DNA of 64,000 nt, from assembly GCA_963836735.1 (NCBI GenBank), contig CAWIKP010000011.1:34491-98490 (forward strand). The letters run 5' to 3'. This document shows positions 1 to 10,514 of this stretch, piece by piece; the stretch's first letter is position 1, and every line of letters starts with the position of its first letter. The translations under genes were made by a program, and so were the position numbers. The DNA is from JACCXG01 sp963836735 (GTDB taxonomy: Bacteria > Acidobacteriota > Vicinamibacteria > Vicinamibacterales > 2-12-FULL-66-21). Under the pieces are notes generated by a model, which had not been told where the DNA came from, ran no database searches, and saw only the letters and a program-made list of their open reading frames with translations.

Positions 1-1
1 C

Positions 2-2005
2 GAGGCCGCGGCTGTCCTCGACTACGACTACTGGAGGCGGCGATTCAACGGCGACGACGCGATGGTCGGCCAGGCGCTGCGGCTCAATGGGCGCCCCGTG
101 ACCATCGTCGGCATCGCTGCCCCAGACTTTCAGAGCACCGGAATCCAGAAGTGCGATGTGTGGCTTGCCATCGGATCCGGCGACGCATCGACCAGGGCGG
201 TCATGGCCGGCGGTCGCGTGCGCCCGGACGTGGCGTTCGATACCGCAGTCGCGGAACTGAGGGCCGTTGGTGACGCCATCAATCGTGACACGGGTACTTC
301 GGGCGATCAGGCCCGTCCGTTGAACGCGCTCCCATTCACGCGAGCGGGCGGGAACCGGAATGTCGTGCGTGGGTTCTCGGCCGCCCTGATGGTGCTGGTC
401 TCGCTGGTCCTGGCCGTCGCCTGTGCGAACGTCGCCGGCATCATGCTGACCCGGGCGACTGCACGCACGCGAGAGATTGCACTCCGCGCGGCGATTGGCG
501 CCGGGCGATCACGTCTCGTCCGTCAACTGCTCACCGAGACGATCCTGCTCTTTCTCATCAGCGGCCTGCTCGGGATCGGCCTCGCGCGGGTGCTGCTGAA
601 TCTGGCCATGCTGATGCTGCCGCCGCTGCCGGCGTCGATCGTGGTGCCGCTGACGCTGGACTGGCGCGTGCTGGTCTTCGCGTTGTCGCTGTCAGTCAGC
701 GCGGCCATCGTATTCGGAGTGCTACCGGCCTTCAAAGGCTCGAAGGCGGACGCGGGTTCATCGCTCAAGGACGGAGTGCGGTCGTCTTCCGGACGCTCGC
801 GGCTCCGGGGTGCTTTCGTTGCCGGCCAGATCGCGGTCAGTGTCCTGCTCGTCGTCCTCGGAGCGACATTCGTCCGCGTCTTGCGCCATGCCGGTGCCGC
901 TGCGCCAGGTTTCGATGCGCGGGGCGTTGAGATCGCGACGCTCGACTCGTCGCCGGCCGGGGAGCCGAAGGCCGGGCCGGCCGCATTCTGGGGGACGGTG
1001 GTCGACCGCGTCCGGCAGACGGCGACGGTCGAGAGCGCATCGCTCGCGCGCGTCCCGCCCGGCGGCTTCGAAGGCATTGGCCTTGGCGGCGTGTCTCCGG
1101 GGGACCGGCCGGATTCCATCGACCCGTTCGCTCCGGCCTGGAACATCGTCGACACCGCCTACTTCGCGACGCTCCGCATTCCTATCCTCGCCGGCCGGGA
1201 CTTCAGGTCGAGCGACACAGCCGGGGCGGCGCCGGTGGTCATTGTCAGCGAGGCGCTCGTGCGCAGGTTCTGGCCGGGCCAGCCTGCAATCGGAAAGCCT
1301 CTGAGGCTCTCGGTCTTCAACGGCCGGACCCGGCGAACAGAGTCGCGTCTCTCGACGATCGTGGGCGTTGCCGGCAATATCAGGTCGAGCAGCCTGATCG
1401 ACGGTCTCGCCGAGCCCTATGTCTACCTGCCATTGGCGCAAAGCGATATCGTGGGTCCCGAGATGACCGCCCAGATGTCCATCGTGGCGCGGCGCCGCGG
1501 AGAAGCGGGGCTGGCACCGGTGATCGCCACCATCGTCCAGGACGTCGATCCGCGCCTGGTCCTCGCGCGCACGGAATCACTCGCCGATGCGATCGCGCTG
1601 GGGTTGACGCCTCAGCGCGTGCTCGCGACCATCAGCGGAGCCATGGGGTTGGTGGCGCTGCTGCTGGCCTCGATGGGCATCTACGGTGTGACGGCGTATT
1701 CGGTGGCGCTCAGACGCCGGGAGTTCGCTATTCGTCTCGCGCTGGGGGCCTCGAACGCCCGGGTCGTACAGATGGTGTTCAGGCAGGGCACGTGGCTCGT
1801 GGGGGTCGGCCTGGGCATTGGCCTCGCCGTGGCGATCGGCTTCGGGCAAGTCCTGTCGGTCTTCTTCTATGGGCTGCCGGCTGCTCACGTGCCCACTCTC
1901 CTCGGAACCGCGCTGCTGTTCATCGCCATTGGCGCGACGGCGACCCTGATACCGGCCGGGCAGGCGGTTCGTGGCGGGTGGAGAAGCGCACTTCAGGACG
2001 AGTGA
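2..2005 (+). CDS. ADOP-family FtsX/MacB-like ABC permease, 5' end outside window
   Basis: Orphan permease of the Acidobacterial duplicated type, an inner-membrane protein related to MacB/FtsX with two FtsX permease halves and periplasmic MacB-PCD-like domains. The reading frame is already open at base 2 and encodes periplasmic-domain residues typical of the family (YDYWRRRFNG) before the first ATG, so the true start lies to the left. Visible are the first membrane block (LVLAVACANVAGIMLTRATA, then the cytoplasmic signature REIALRAAIGAGRSRLVRQL), a second periplasmic domain, and a C-terminal membrane block around LLLASMGIYGVTAYSV with REFAIRLALGASNARV. The frame is intact to the stop. No ATPase gene adjoins it. 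The transported substrate is unknown; members are presumed to be exporters or mechanotransmission proteins. Confidence 0.9.
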   Translation, partial: EAAAVLDYDYWRRRFNGDDAMVGQALRLNGRPVTIVGIAAPDFQSTGIQKCDVWLAIGSGDASTRAVMAGGRVRPDVAFDTAVAELRAVGDAINRDTGTSGDQARPLNALPFTRAGGNRNVVRGFSAALMVLVSLVLAVACANVAGIMLTRATARTREIALRAAIGAGRSRLVRQLLTETILLFLISGLLGIGLARVLLNLAMLMLPPLPASIVVPLTLDWRVLVFALSLSVSAAIVFGVLPAFKGSKADAGSSLKDGVRSSSGRSRLRGAFVAGQIAVSVLLVVLGATFVRVLRHAGAAAPGFDARGVEIATLDSSPAGEPKAGPAAFWGTVVDRVRQTATVESASLARVPPGGFEGIGLGGVSPGDRPDSIDPFAPAWNIVDTAYFATLRIPILAGRDFRSSDTAGAAPVVIVSEALVRRFWPGQPAIGKPLRLSVFNGRTRRTESRLSTIVGVAGNIRSSSLIDGLAEPYVYLPLAQSDIVGPEMTAQMSIVARRRGEAGLAPVIATIVQDVDPRLVLARTESLADAIALGLTPQRVLATISGAMGLVALLLASMGIYGVTAYSVALRRREFAIRLALGASNARVVQMVFRQGTWLVGVGLGIGLAVAIGFGQVLSVFFYGLPAAHVPTLLGTALLFIAIGATATLIPAGQAVRGGWRSALQDE

Positions 2006-2017
2006 TACACCCATTCG

Positions 2018-5000
2018 TCAGCGGGCAGGCCTCACGTCCGCTTGAAGCCGGCGATACGCCGCCGCGAAATCGATGGGCGCGGCCGAGGGCGTATCGAAAA
2101 GCAGCACGTCATACCGCAGTTTCAGCGAGTCGCCCGACTTCACGACCAGCTTGCCGTCTGGCGATGCGGGCAGCGCGCGCTTGCCGAACCCGTTGGCGAC
2201 GATGACCCCGTAGTCCCGGCTGTGCCACCAGGTCGGATTCGGATTGCGACGCCGATGGGAAGATCGCCACGCCCTGGATGCGCCCGCCGATTTCCCGCGA
2301 GTACGCGGCCCAGGCCGCCGGCTTGCCCCAGACCGTCTTCGCGCCGGTGACACCATCGCTGTTGACGACGAGCCCGCCCTTCTGCTCGGTGAGCTCCGTG
2401 GCCACGCGCACTCCGAGCCCCATCTCTTCCTGATCGCCGAACACGAGCTCCCGTCCCTCACCCCGAATCTCTGCCTCCCAGGTCAGCACGAATGCGTGAT
2501 CGCCCGAGGGGGCGATTCCAAGACGCGAGATCAGTGTGGCGAGCGGCGTGGCGTCCGCAGAGACGAGCCGGTTTCGCGTCGCAAAGACGAGCCGCCCCTG
2601 CACGAGCGTCGGCTCGGTGATGAACGCCACGTGCTCGATCCGGGCCTTGTTGCGCCAGAAGTCCTCGCCGTTGACGTCACCGAACGCCAGCCAGACGCCC
2701 GGATGCATGGTGGCGTGGTCGGCGGCGTCGCCGCGGCGGGAGGATGCGTGCGAGTCACCTGCGCGCCGCTCGGCGCCCGAACGTTCTGGAAATACGGCCG
2801 GAGGATCTCGGGATCGGCGAACACGTAGTCCGTGAGGCGGCGGCCCGCGTGAAGAATCGAGAGGCGATCCGGCTGATGCTCCCACGTGAAGCCCGAGCTC
2901 GCAGGCGCGCGTTGCGCGGTCTGCGGCGCTCCCGTCGTCCCGGTGGTGCGTCTTCATGAGCCAGGTCACGAGATCCGCCACATCGCGCGGGTTCAGCACG
3001 CCGTCATAGGGCGGCATCGGAGATTCATGGATATTCCGGCGGCTGCTGATCGTGCTCTTCTCGATGGCGACCGTCTCGCCGTTCAGCTGCACCATCCTGA
3101 GCGTCCGATCCGTCTCCGATTCGAATACTCCAGCGAACCCTTTTCCGTCGCGCGTGGACAACCGTCAGCAGTCCGTAGCCTTCGACGATGATCTGGTTCG
3201 GATTCAAGATCGACCGGACGATCGAATCCGCGTCGTCACGTTCTCCGATCGCGCTGAGGTCCGGTCCGATGGCCCGGCCCTCGTCTCCGGCCTGATGGCA
3301 CGCCGCACATCCCGCCGACTTGAAGAGTCCAGGACCACGCGTCGAGTCCGCCGCCGCGAGCAGCGGGAGCACCTGCGCGACCGTCGTTGGAGTCTCGACT
3401 TTTCCCAGGGGCAAGGTGAGAGTCGATTCCCGTTTGCGGTAGGTCCCGGCCATCGTGTTGCCGACTTTCTGGGTTCCGACGAACAGCGCGGCCTTCATAG
3501 TGGTGGTGTCGGTCAGGCGGCCGGGACTGCCCGAGCGGGATGCTGAAGTTGGTTCGGAGCCATCGAGCGTGAAGCGCACCGTTGCCGGCTTGATGCCCGG
3601 CGTGAGCTTGACCGTCACGGATTCGACGAAGTCGCCCGGTTTCGGAGACACGTCGATGAGCGGGTTGCCGTTTGCCTGGGCCAGCCAGGTCGCTGCGATC
3701 TCGGATGTGCCCGCGTCGCGATCCTGCACGAGCGGCTTCACTGCAGCGGGTTCGAGCGCGCGGCTCTCCAGGAGCGCCAGCAGCGCACCACGGCGCACGG
3801 CGCCACGCTCGTCTTTCAGCAACGCGCGCAGCTCGTCTGGCGACGCGATCTCGCGGAGCGCCTGCCAGGCGGCGTACTGGATCACGCGATCCTTTTCCTG
3901 CGTGAGCAGGCTGCAGATCTGCGGGACGAGGTGGTGCTGGCGCGCCTGAGCGACAGCCTGCACGGCCGCGAACCGCATCCTCGCCTCGGAATCCTGCAGC
4001 GCCGTCACGACAGAGCCGGGCAGCTTGCCGGTACGGCGCCGCTTCGCGGATGCGGTGTGCGGCGATCCGGATCGCCTGGATCCTCGCGTTCGGCGACAGG
4101 GTCGCACCGGTTCCGGCGAACCACGCGTCGATGGTGGGATCCATCGGCGCGATCCGGCCCAGTGTCCAGAGCGCCCATGTTTCCTGCGACTGCGACAATC
4201 CGCCCTGGCGCAGGAGCGCCGTGAGCTCGTCCTTGATCGCCGCTCCGCGTCGCACGAGCTCATCCTGCGCGTCGACGGACCACACGGGCAGGAGCGACCC
4301 GAGATCGTCGACCAGTTCTTTGAAGGTCCACTCCGCGAGCGGGCTTGCCGCGCTTTGGCGTGTTCCAGTTGGCCGGCGGCGCGTCGGGCCATGAAATCCG
4401 GAAGATTCGCCCTTCGTTGGCCTGCTGCCCGTCCTTCCACACCGCGCCGTATTCCTCTCCCCATCCGCTGACGTAGAGCGCACCGTCTGGCCCGACGACG
4501 ATGTCGACCGGTTTGAAGAGAGGGCTGGCGGGGGCCGGCGCTCCACTTTCGCGTCCGCCGCCGTAGTCGGCGACCGCCCGGCCGGCACCACCGCCGGCGG
4601 CGAAGACCTGCCAGCGCCCGCCTTCCGGCTGGATCAGCGCGCCTTCCCACCGAGGCCGATACACGAACGTCGTCTTTCGGAGCCAGTCGTTGAAGAAGAA
4701 CACGCCGCGGTACGCCGGCGGCATCTGGGGTGCGTCGTAGTACACGATTCCCGTGCCCGACCCATCGAACACCGGACCGCTGATTGGCGCCGTCGGCGCA
4801 TGATCGCTGCCCGTCCAGTGATTGCTCCAGACGTGCCCCCAGCCGAAATGCGCGCCGAAGAATGGCATGAACACCCGGTCGCCATCGCTCTGGTCGTTGT
4901 CGGTGCCGAGCCAGTTGAAGCCGCTGTCGAACGCGATGTCCCACGGGTTGCGGAATCCGCGGGACACGATCTCCAGGTTGGCGCCCATGTCGTCGCAGCG

Positions 5001-5700
5001 CAGCACGCCGCCTTCGCGTCCCCAGTTGTCGCGCGGATCCTGATAGGTGGCCTTGTAGTCGCCGCGCTTGAACACCTGCGGCGGCGGAAAGTCCGGCGTG
5101 CCCGCGGGCGCGCGAACATCCCAGAGATCCCGGAACGGTTTCGGTGCGACCCGGCCGGGCTGTGTCAGGCCTTTCGAGGTCCCCTGCGTGAAATAGAGCT
5201 TTCCGTCCGGCGCCCAGGTGTGTCCGTGATTGGCGTGCTCGAGATTCCCGAGGTCGGTATAGACCTTGACGTACTCGTCCGCCACATCGTCGCCATCGAG
5301 GTCGCGGACGACGGTGAGATCGGGCGAGTTGCCGATCCAGAGATCGCGTCCATGCCAGGCCAGTCCCTGGATCGAATTCAGGCCGGAGGCGAACGTCCTG
5401 CTCGCATCAGCGACGCCGTCGCCATTCGAATCGATCAGGATCACGACGCTGTCGCCGGGCGTCTCCGGCGTGGGATTCCGATATTGCGGTCCCTGGCCGA
5501 CGAACAGCCGGCCGCGGCGGTCGAACGCCATCGCAGCCGGATTGCGCACCAGCGGCTCCTGCGCAAAGAGCTTCACCGTGAGGCCTGGCGCGACGGTCGG
5601 GAGAACGGGATCAACCGCGGACTGGCCGCGGGCGACCGTCCAGGCCGCGACGACCAGCAGCGGCAGGACGGCCGATGCGTCGAGTGATCGAGTACTTCAT
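2018..5700 (-). CDS. PVC-type heme protein: propeller + HEAT + CHB_HEX_C-like + cytochrome c + DUF6807, frame broken about 7 times
   Basis: Large exported protein, probably periplasmic, possibly an oxidoreductase of the membrane-bound dehydrogenase (TIGR02604) class. Domains in order: a signal peptide (MKYSITR, then a hydrophobic stretch VLPLLVVAAWTVARG after a break); a beta-propeller beginning VKLFAQEPLVRNPAAMAFD; HEAT-like helices (near 3750-4300); a chitobiase-C-terminal-like segment (VRFTLDGSEPTSAS); a c-type heme motif CAACH near 3300; and a DUF6807/PmoA-like C-terminal domain (GVWLAFGDVNGEDFW ... NPTWWHSRDYG). Continuity needs frame changes near 5680, 4343, 4030, 3160, 2910, 2733 and 2250. 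An alternative is two genes with DUF6807 separate, but no stop plus start is seen between them. It converges on the ADOP gene with a 12-bp gap. Domain calls are good; the integrity of the gene is not. Confidence 0.75.
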
Positions 5701-5711
5701 GACCGCGTGCC

Positions 5712-7075
5712 TCACATCGAGCGGGTTCTGTGTTGCCGGTCCGTGGACGCGATGTCTACGAAACCGAGCGATGTGCGAGTCGTGTCCGGGGCCCACCAGA
5801 TGGCCAACATGCCCAGGCCGTAGATCAGTGCCGCCGCGGTCCCGACGGATGCATAGCTGCCACCGAGGGCGCTGAACAGGAACCCGGCCGTCAGCACTCC
5901 GGCCGCCGTTGCGAACCGTCCGACGTTGTACGAGATTCCGCTGCCCGCGGCGCGCACGTGCGTCGGGAAGAGCTCCGGCAGATACAGCGGGAGCCACCCG
6001 AAGAAGAGCGTCGCGACGAATCCCTGCGCGAAGACGATCGGAAAAAACGATGGCCGCAGCGGGGCCGTGAGCTGAAACATCGCGATCGTCAACACCATCG
6101 AGCCGAGACTGATCAGAAAGTACGACCGGCGCCGCCCCAGCAGGCTGGCGATCTGACCCCCGGCGAAACTGCCAAGGGTTGCGCCAAGCGCCCACCATCC
6201 CTGCGTCATCGCCTTGTAGTCCGGCTGGGCAACGCCGCCGATCTGGTCGGCCCACGGGATCATCCACTTGCTCGCGGCCCACGCTCCAATCAGCGGGATC
6301 GAGCCGAGCGTGATGCCGATGAGGGTGATCTGCACCAACGGCGCGCGGAACAGCTCACGCGACCGGCATCTCGCGTTTCGTGTCCGTTTCGCTGTTCGCG
6401 CGAGTCGAGCCAGGCCGGCGATTCAGGCAGAAACGCCAGGACGAACACGCCCAGCGCCGCCGGCGCTCCCGCGAGCGTGAACAGCCAGCGCCAGGCGTCC
6501 TCGGTCACGGACCAGATCTGCGCGATCTGAGAAAGCATGAGGATGCCGGCGTTGATCGCCGCCCCCATCACCCCCGCCACTGCGGGCCTGGCCTTGTCGG
6601 GCCAGCATTCCGCCACCAGCGCGACCGCGTTGGGCCAGACGCCGCCGACGCCGAGACCCACCAGGAAACGCAGCACGAGCATCTGGTCCTGCGTGTGGAC
6701 CCAGGCACCCAGCCCCGCAAACGCCGAATAGAACACGATGCTGATACCCATCGCGCGCGCGCGTCCGATCCGGTCGCCAAGACTCCCGAGCAGGATGCCT
6801 CCACACGCGGCGCCAAGCATCAGGGCCGCCGTGAAACGCGCAAACCAGTCCCCACCGAGCGTCGGCGTATATCCGGCGCCGAGCAGATCCTTGGAGACCG
6901 ACAGCGATGCGAGCGGCATCAGGCCAAGCTCGAAGCCGTCGAACAACAGCCCGCCAAACCCCGCGCACAGGACGAGGATCCGCGTCCGGCGTCGCAGAGA
7001 ACCGTGAGACAGGCGATCGGCAATCACGGGTGCGCCGGAGGCCGCCGGTGATCGAGTCGCCGGTGAAACGCTCAT
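5712..7075 (-). CDS. MFS transporter
   Basis: Major facilitator superfamily carrier of about 454 residues, inner membrane, resembling the sugar / aromatic-acid:H+ symporter branch. The N-half shows the loop 2-3 signature GSLGDRIGRARAMG and, after TM6, FLPESPAWL; the C-half has the matching loop GQIASLLGRRRSYFLISLG and FATLFFGWLPLYLPELFPT. A frame change near 6360 separates the halves. The ATG at 7075 overlaps the upstream dehydrogenase stop (ATGA), so the two are translationally coupled and the carrier probably imports the substrate, or a precursor of it, that the dehydrogenase handles. Substrate not predictable from sequence. Confidence 0.85.
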
Positions 7076-7960
7076 CTGGGGACGCGGTTGCGGCTCGCCG
7101 CCAGGAGGACCTTGATGATTGCGCTGTTGTCGAGCTCTCCGTAGCCCGCGGCCTCTGCCTCCTCGAGCACTCGCACGGTGGGCGGCGCTCAAGGGCATCG
7201 GCAACCCGGCGTGCCGGCCGATGTCGACGATCAGGCGCACGTCCTTGAGGTGCTGCGAGAGCCGGGCATCAGGCGCGAAGTCCCCACGGATCATGCGCTC
7301 GCCCTTGGTGTCCATGATTCGCGAATACGCGGCGCTGCCCCGCATGACTGCGAGGGACAGCTTCAGATCGAGACCTGCCGATTCAGCGAAGGCCAGTCCT
7401 TCGGCCAACGCGGCCCGGTTCAGACCGAGCACGAGGTTGGTCACCAGCTTCATCTTCGCGCCGGTCCCCGCGGGGCCGGTGTGGAATGTCTGGGGCCCAA
7501 TCAGCGCAAAGATGTCGGCGCACGCCGCGAACGATTCGGCGTCGCCTCCAACCATGAGCGTCGCCGAGCCCGCCCGCACCTGCGCGCTGCTGCCGGAGAT
7601 CGTCGCGTCCAGATAGACGATGCCCTGTCCACTCAGGGTCTGCGCCAGCTCCTCGGAACTGGCAGGATCCCCGGTCGTCGTATCGATGATAGTCAGACCG
7701 CGGCAGAGCGCAGCGCCGGCAGCTTGCATGACGTCGCCGACTTCGCGATGGCTGGGCAGGCTCAACAACACCCGCGAGCAACTGGAGAACACCTCCTGCG
7801 CATCGCGCGCGACGTCCCCTCCGCGTTCGCGATGGGCGGTGCGGCGCTCGGCATCGATGTCCCAGCCGATGGCCCGCTGACCGGCTCCGAGCAACCGGTC
7901 CGCAAGCGCGCTGCCCATGAGCCCAAGGCCGATCAGGCCGACCGCCGAGTGCCTACCCAT
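7072..7960 (-). CDS. NAD(P)-dependent beta-hydroxyacid dehydrogenase family
   Basis: Cytosolic oxidoreductase of the 3-hydroxyisobutyrate dehydrogenase / tartronate-semialdehyde reductase family, about 295 aa. Seen: N-terminal Rossmann glycine motif GLIGLGLMG, substrate-binding loop DATISGSSAQVRAG (family DxxxSGG, last Gly replaced by Ser) and catalytic-Lys helix GTGAKMKLVTNLVLGLN. C-terminal helical domain continues after a frame change near 7180 (VLEEAEAAGYGELDNSAIIK) to the stop inside the ATGA overlap with the MFS gene. An in-frame GTG lies 9 bases further upstream at 7969; ATG 7960 is preferred. The exact hydroxyacid is not predictable. Confidence 0.88.
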
Positions 7961-7973
7961 ATCAACCACGCAA

Positions 7974-8537
7974 TTATTCGCGTCCTTCCTTCGCGCGCAG
8001 GGGCGGCTCGACTTCGTAATGCAGCTGCACCACGCCGTCGGTGAACTGGCGGGTCGACAGCAGCTTCAGAGGTACGTGCCGGTGTCGTGGCGCGATCAGG
8101 GGTATTCCCTCGCCTATCAGCACGGGAACGACATTGACGATGAACTGATCGATGGCGCCGGCATCGAGGAACGAGGCAATGATGCCGCCGCCGCCCATCA
8201 ACCAGATGTCCTTGCCGTCGGCCGCGCGCAGCCTGCGCGCGAAAGTCCCAATCGGTTCAGAAATGAATGCCACGGCGTTCGGGGGAACGGTGGCCGCAGC
8301 CTGTGCTGAAAACACGTAGATCCTGGTGTTTCCGTCGAACTTCGCCCCGAGAGCAAGGCTCTTCTCGTAGGTCTTCCGTCGCAGGATCTTGGTGTCAATC
8401 GACGCCGTGAACTTTCCGATCTCGTAGAAGCCTTCCGGTTTGGGCCGGGATGTCAACCAGCCGATGTCGCCGTCCGGCCGCGCGATGAACCCGTCGGCGC
8501 TGGTGCCGGCATAAACGATGATTCTTCGTTTCGGCAT
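7974..8537 (-). CDS. Dihydrofolate reductase / RibD C-terminal-like family protein
   Basis: 187-aa protein of the RibD_C superfamily (YyaP/YwjB-like), predicted cytosolic NADPH-dependent reductase. Seen: start MPKRRIIVYAGTSADGFIA with the family G(T/M)SxDG motif, the second strand KILRRKTYE, and the nicotinamide-binding loop IWLMGGGGIIASFLDAG followed by DQFIVNVVPVLIGEGIPL. Length matches the family. It ends 13 bp upstream of the dehydrogenase start on the same strand, so it may share its transcript. These proteins are usually annotated as dihydrofolate reductase family without proof of that reaction. Confidence 0.88.
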   Translation of the reverse strand: MPKRRIIVYAGTSADGFIARPDGDIGWLTSRPKPEGFYEIGKFTASIDTKILRRKTYEKSLALGAKFDGNTRIYVFSAQAAATVPPNAVAFISEPIGTFARRLRAADGKDIWLMGGGGIIASFLDAGAIDQFIVNVVPVLIGEGIPLIAPRHRHVPLKLLSTRQFTDGVVQLHYEVEPPLRAKEGRE

Positions 8538-8779
8538 CGGGCGCGTAGTCTACGTCAAGGTGTGTTCGCGAATCCAGGAAGGAAACGGCATTCTAACTTC
8601 GCTGGGAGTGGAGGAGGTGCCCGCGGTGGGCTCACTTAAGTCTCAGTCGGCGCATTCCGCCCGCAGCAGGTCCCCGATCGAGCCGCGCGATGTGACGCGT
8701 GGCGGACCAGGTTGCGGCAGTCCATTCCGGCCGCTCGGGGTCCAATGCGACGTTTCAGGGAGAAACCGGCTAACGACCC

Positions 8780-9650
8780 TCAACGCTCGACGGCAACGAC
8801 CCGAAAACCAATGTGATCGGACCGCCTGTGCGATTCATAACGCAGGCGGCAGGCGGAGCGGCAGGCCCACCCGGGCTCGACCCAGGCGCCGCCTCGGCGA
8901 ACGCGCGAATAGGTCCCGTCGCGGTTGGGCACGCCCTTCGACTGGTCAGAAATCCGGATCGGTCCCGCCCGGCAGCTGCGTGTGGTAGTAATCGCGGCAC
9001 CATTCCCAGACATTGCCGTGCATGTCCTGGATACCCCACGGATTGGCGGGGTAGCTGCCAGTCCTCCGGGCGCTGCCGCGTGCGCGCACGGCACGATCCT
9101 CCGATTCGCCACCGAAGTTGGCCTGATGCTGGCCGAGCGTGTCGCCAAAAGACGTCGCCGTGACCGTGCCGGCGCGGCAGGCGTACTCCCACTGCGCCTC
9201 GGTCGGCAGTCTGAACTCCCATCCTGCGGGCAGCGCGCCAGAGCCCTGGAGACGCCGGGTGAGTGCCGAACAGAAGGTCTCGGCTTCATCGAAGTTGATC
9301 CAGTAGGCAGGAAACTCGTCGCCCTCGCCGAACTCTGCGGACGGAAGCCTGTCCGGAAATGCGCCGATCACTCGCCGCCACTGTCCCTGGGTCACTTCGT
9401 GTTTCGCTGTCCAGAAGCCTTTGGTGAGGACGACCTCCACCTGGACTTCGTCAGGCCGGTGGCCTCGCTCGGTTGGCGGGCTGCCCATCACGAAACGCCC
9501 GGGCGGACACCAGCAGAGCCTGATCCCGTCCAGAACCCGTTCTTCGCCGGCCTTGCCTCCTCGAAACGACGACTCCTGTGCCCGGCTGACGGCGACCGCA
9601 CTGGTCGCGGTGGCGAGATTCTTGAGGAACTCCCGACGGCCCGGCCGCAT
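8780..9650 (-). CDS. Tat-exported SUMF1/FGE-fold protein
   Basis: Formylglycine-generating-enzyme-like (SUMF1) protein of about 290 aa. A twin-arginine signal RREFLKN opens the protein, followed by a hydrophobic segment and AQ, so it is probably exported folded. The fold is marked by HEVTQGQWRRVIG, FPAYWINFDEAETFC, LPTEAQWEYACRAG, DMHGNVWEWCRD and RRGGAWVEPGWACRSACR, ending HIGFRVVAVER. A frame change near 8950 separates the last 55 residues. The C-terminal Cys spacing (CRSAC) is not the CxxxxC pair of true FGEs, so sulfatase activation is doubtful despite a sulfatase at 41.5 kb. ATG 9650 starts 2 bases after the rraA-like stop. Confidence 0.85.
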
Positions 9651-9652
9651 GA

Positions 9653-10405
9653 TCAGATGCGATTGAATTTCGCGATGGCCTTCTGCAGCGATTTGAACTC
9701 GCGAATGAACGGATACATGCCGCGCTCGCGATCGTCGATCGCCTGCGCCTGCTTGAGAACATCCGCGGCGCGTTCCTGCGGCACCACGACCACTCCGTCC
9801 TCGTCGGCGACGATGATGTCGCCAGGACGGACGGTCACGCCCGCGCACTCGACCGGGACGTTCCTGGCGACCGTCGCGTAGTGGCCGACGGCCGTTCGCG
9901 GCGACTTGGACCGCGCATAGACGGTCAGGCCCATGCGGCGCACGTCCCAGAGATCGCGAATCGCGCCGTCGAGCACCATCCCGGCCATCCCTCGCTCGAC
10001 CGCCGCCGTGGCCATGAGATTGCCCATCGCCGCGATGTCCAGCGTGCCTTCCATGACGATGACGCCCACTTCACCGGGCTTCGCCTCGTCGATCATCTCG
10101 ACCGAGTGCTTCGTCGACAGCGCCGGCGTGGCCTCCGCCGCGGGCGCGGGCTTCGCGATCGCGGTCACGGCGCGGCCCACGAGATTCGCTCCGGTCATCA
10201 GCTTCATGTCGTAGCGCATCGTGCCGTTCTTGCCGGTGACGAGCTCGACCGCATCCGACACCGATGCCGGATAGGTGCTCTTGAAGCCGGCGATCAGCGG
10301 ATCGCCTGGAGCCTCCGGGTTCTGCGCCGCGGCGAGCGCGACGATGGCGGCGCCGACGAGCGGCAGCCCAATCACAAGCGAACGAAAAGCACGCCGGCTG
10401 TTCAT
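9653..10405 (-). CDS. Exported RraA-like / HMG-aldolase family protein
   Basis: 250-aa member of the RraA / 4-carboxy-4-hydroxy-2-oxoadipate aldolase / dimethylmenaquinone methyltransferase-like family. An N-terminal hydrophobic signal (SLVIGLPLVGAAIVALAAAQ) suggests export, which is unusual for a fold best known from the cytosol. The family core GMVLDGAIRDLWDVRRMGLTV carries the Gly and the Arg-Asp pair used for pyruvate enolate and metal binding, and GDIIVADEDGVVVVP is also present. It sits directly upstream of the SUMF1-like gene on the same strand. Whether it is an aldolase, a decarboxylase or a binding protein cannot be told. Confidence 0.85.
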   Translation of the reverse strand: MNSRRAFRSLVIGLPLVGAAIVALAAAQNPEAPGDPLIAGFKSTYPASVSDAVELVTGKNGTMRYDMKLMTGANLVGRAVTAIAKPAPAAEATPALSTKHSVEMIDEAKPGEVGVIVMEGTLDIAAMGNLMATAAVERGMAGMVLDGAIRDLWDVRRMGLTVYARSKSPRTAVGHYATVARNVPVECAGVTVRPGDIIVADEDGVVVVPQERAADVLKQAQAIDDRERGMYPFIREFKSLQKAIAKFNRI

Positions 10406-10514
10406 GTCCTAACTCCTTTGGATGTCCCGCGTATAGTAGCCGCCCCGACTCCCGAGCTCCTACCGTCGCGGTTCGCGCGACGACGGACAAGCCGAAGCCC
10501 CGAGCCCCCGACTT

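Noticed and set aside
8780..9650. True formylglycine-generating enzyme
   Set aside because: Fold matches but the C-terminal Cys spacing is not that of catalytic FGEs, so it is described only as SUMF1-like.
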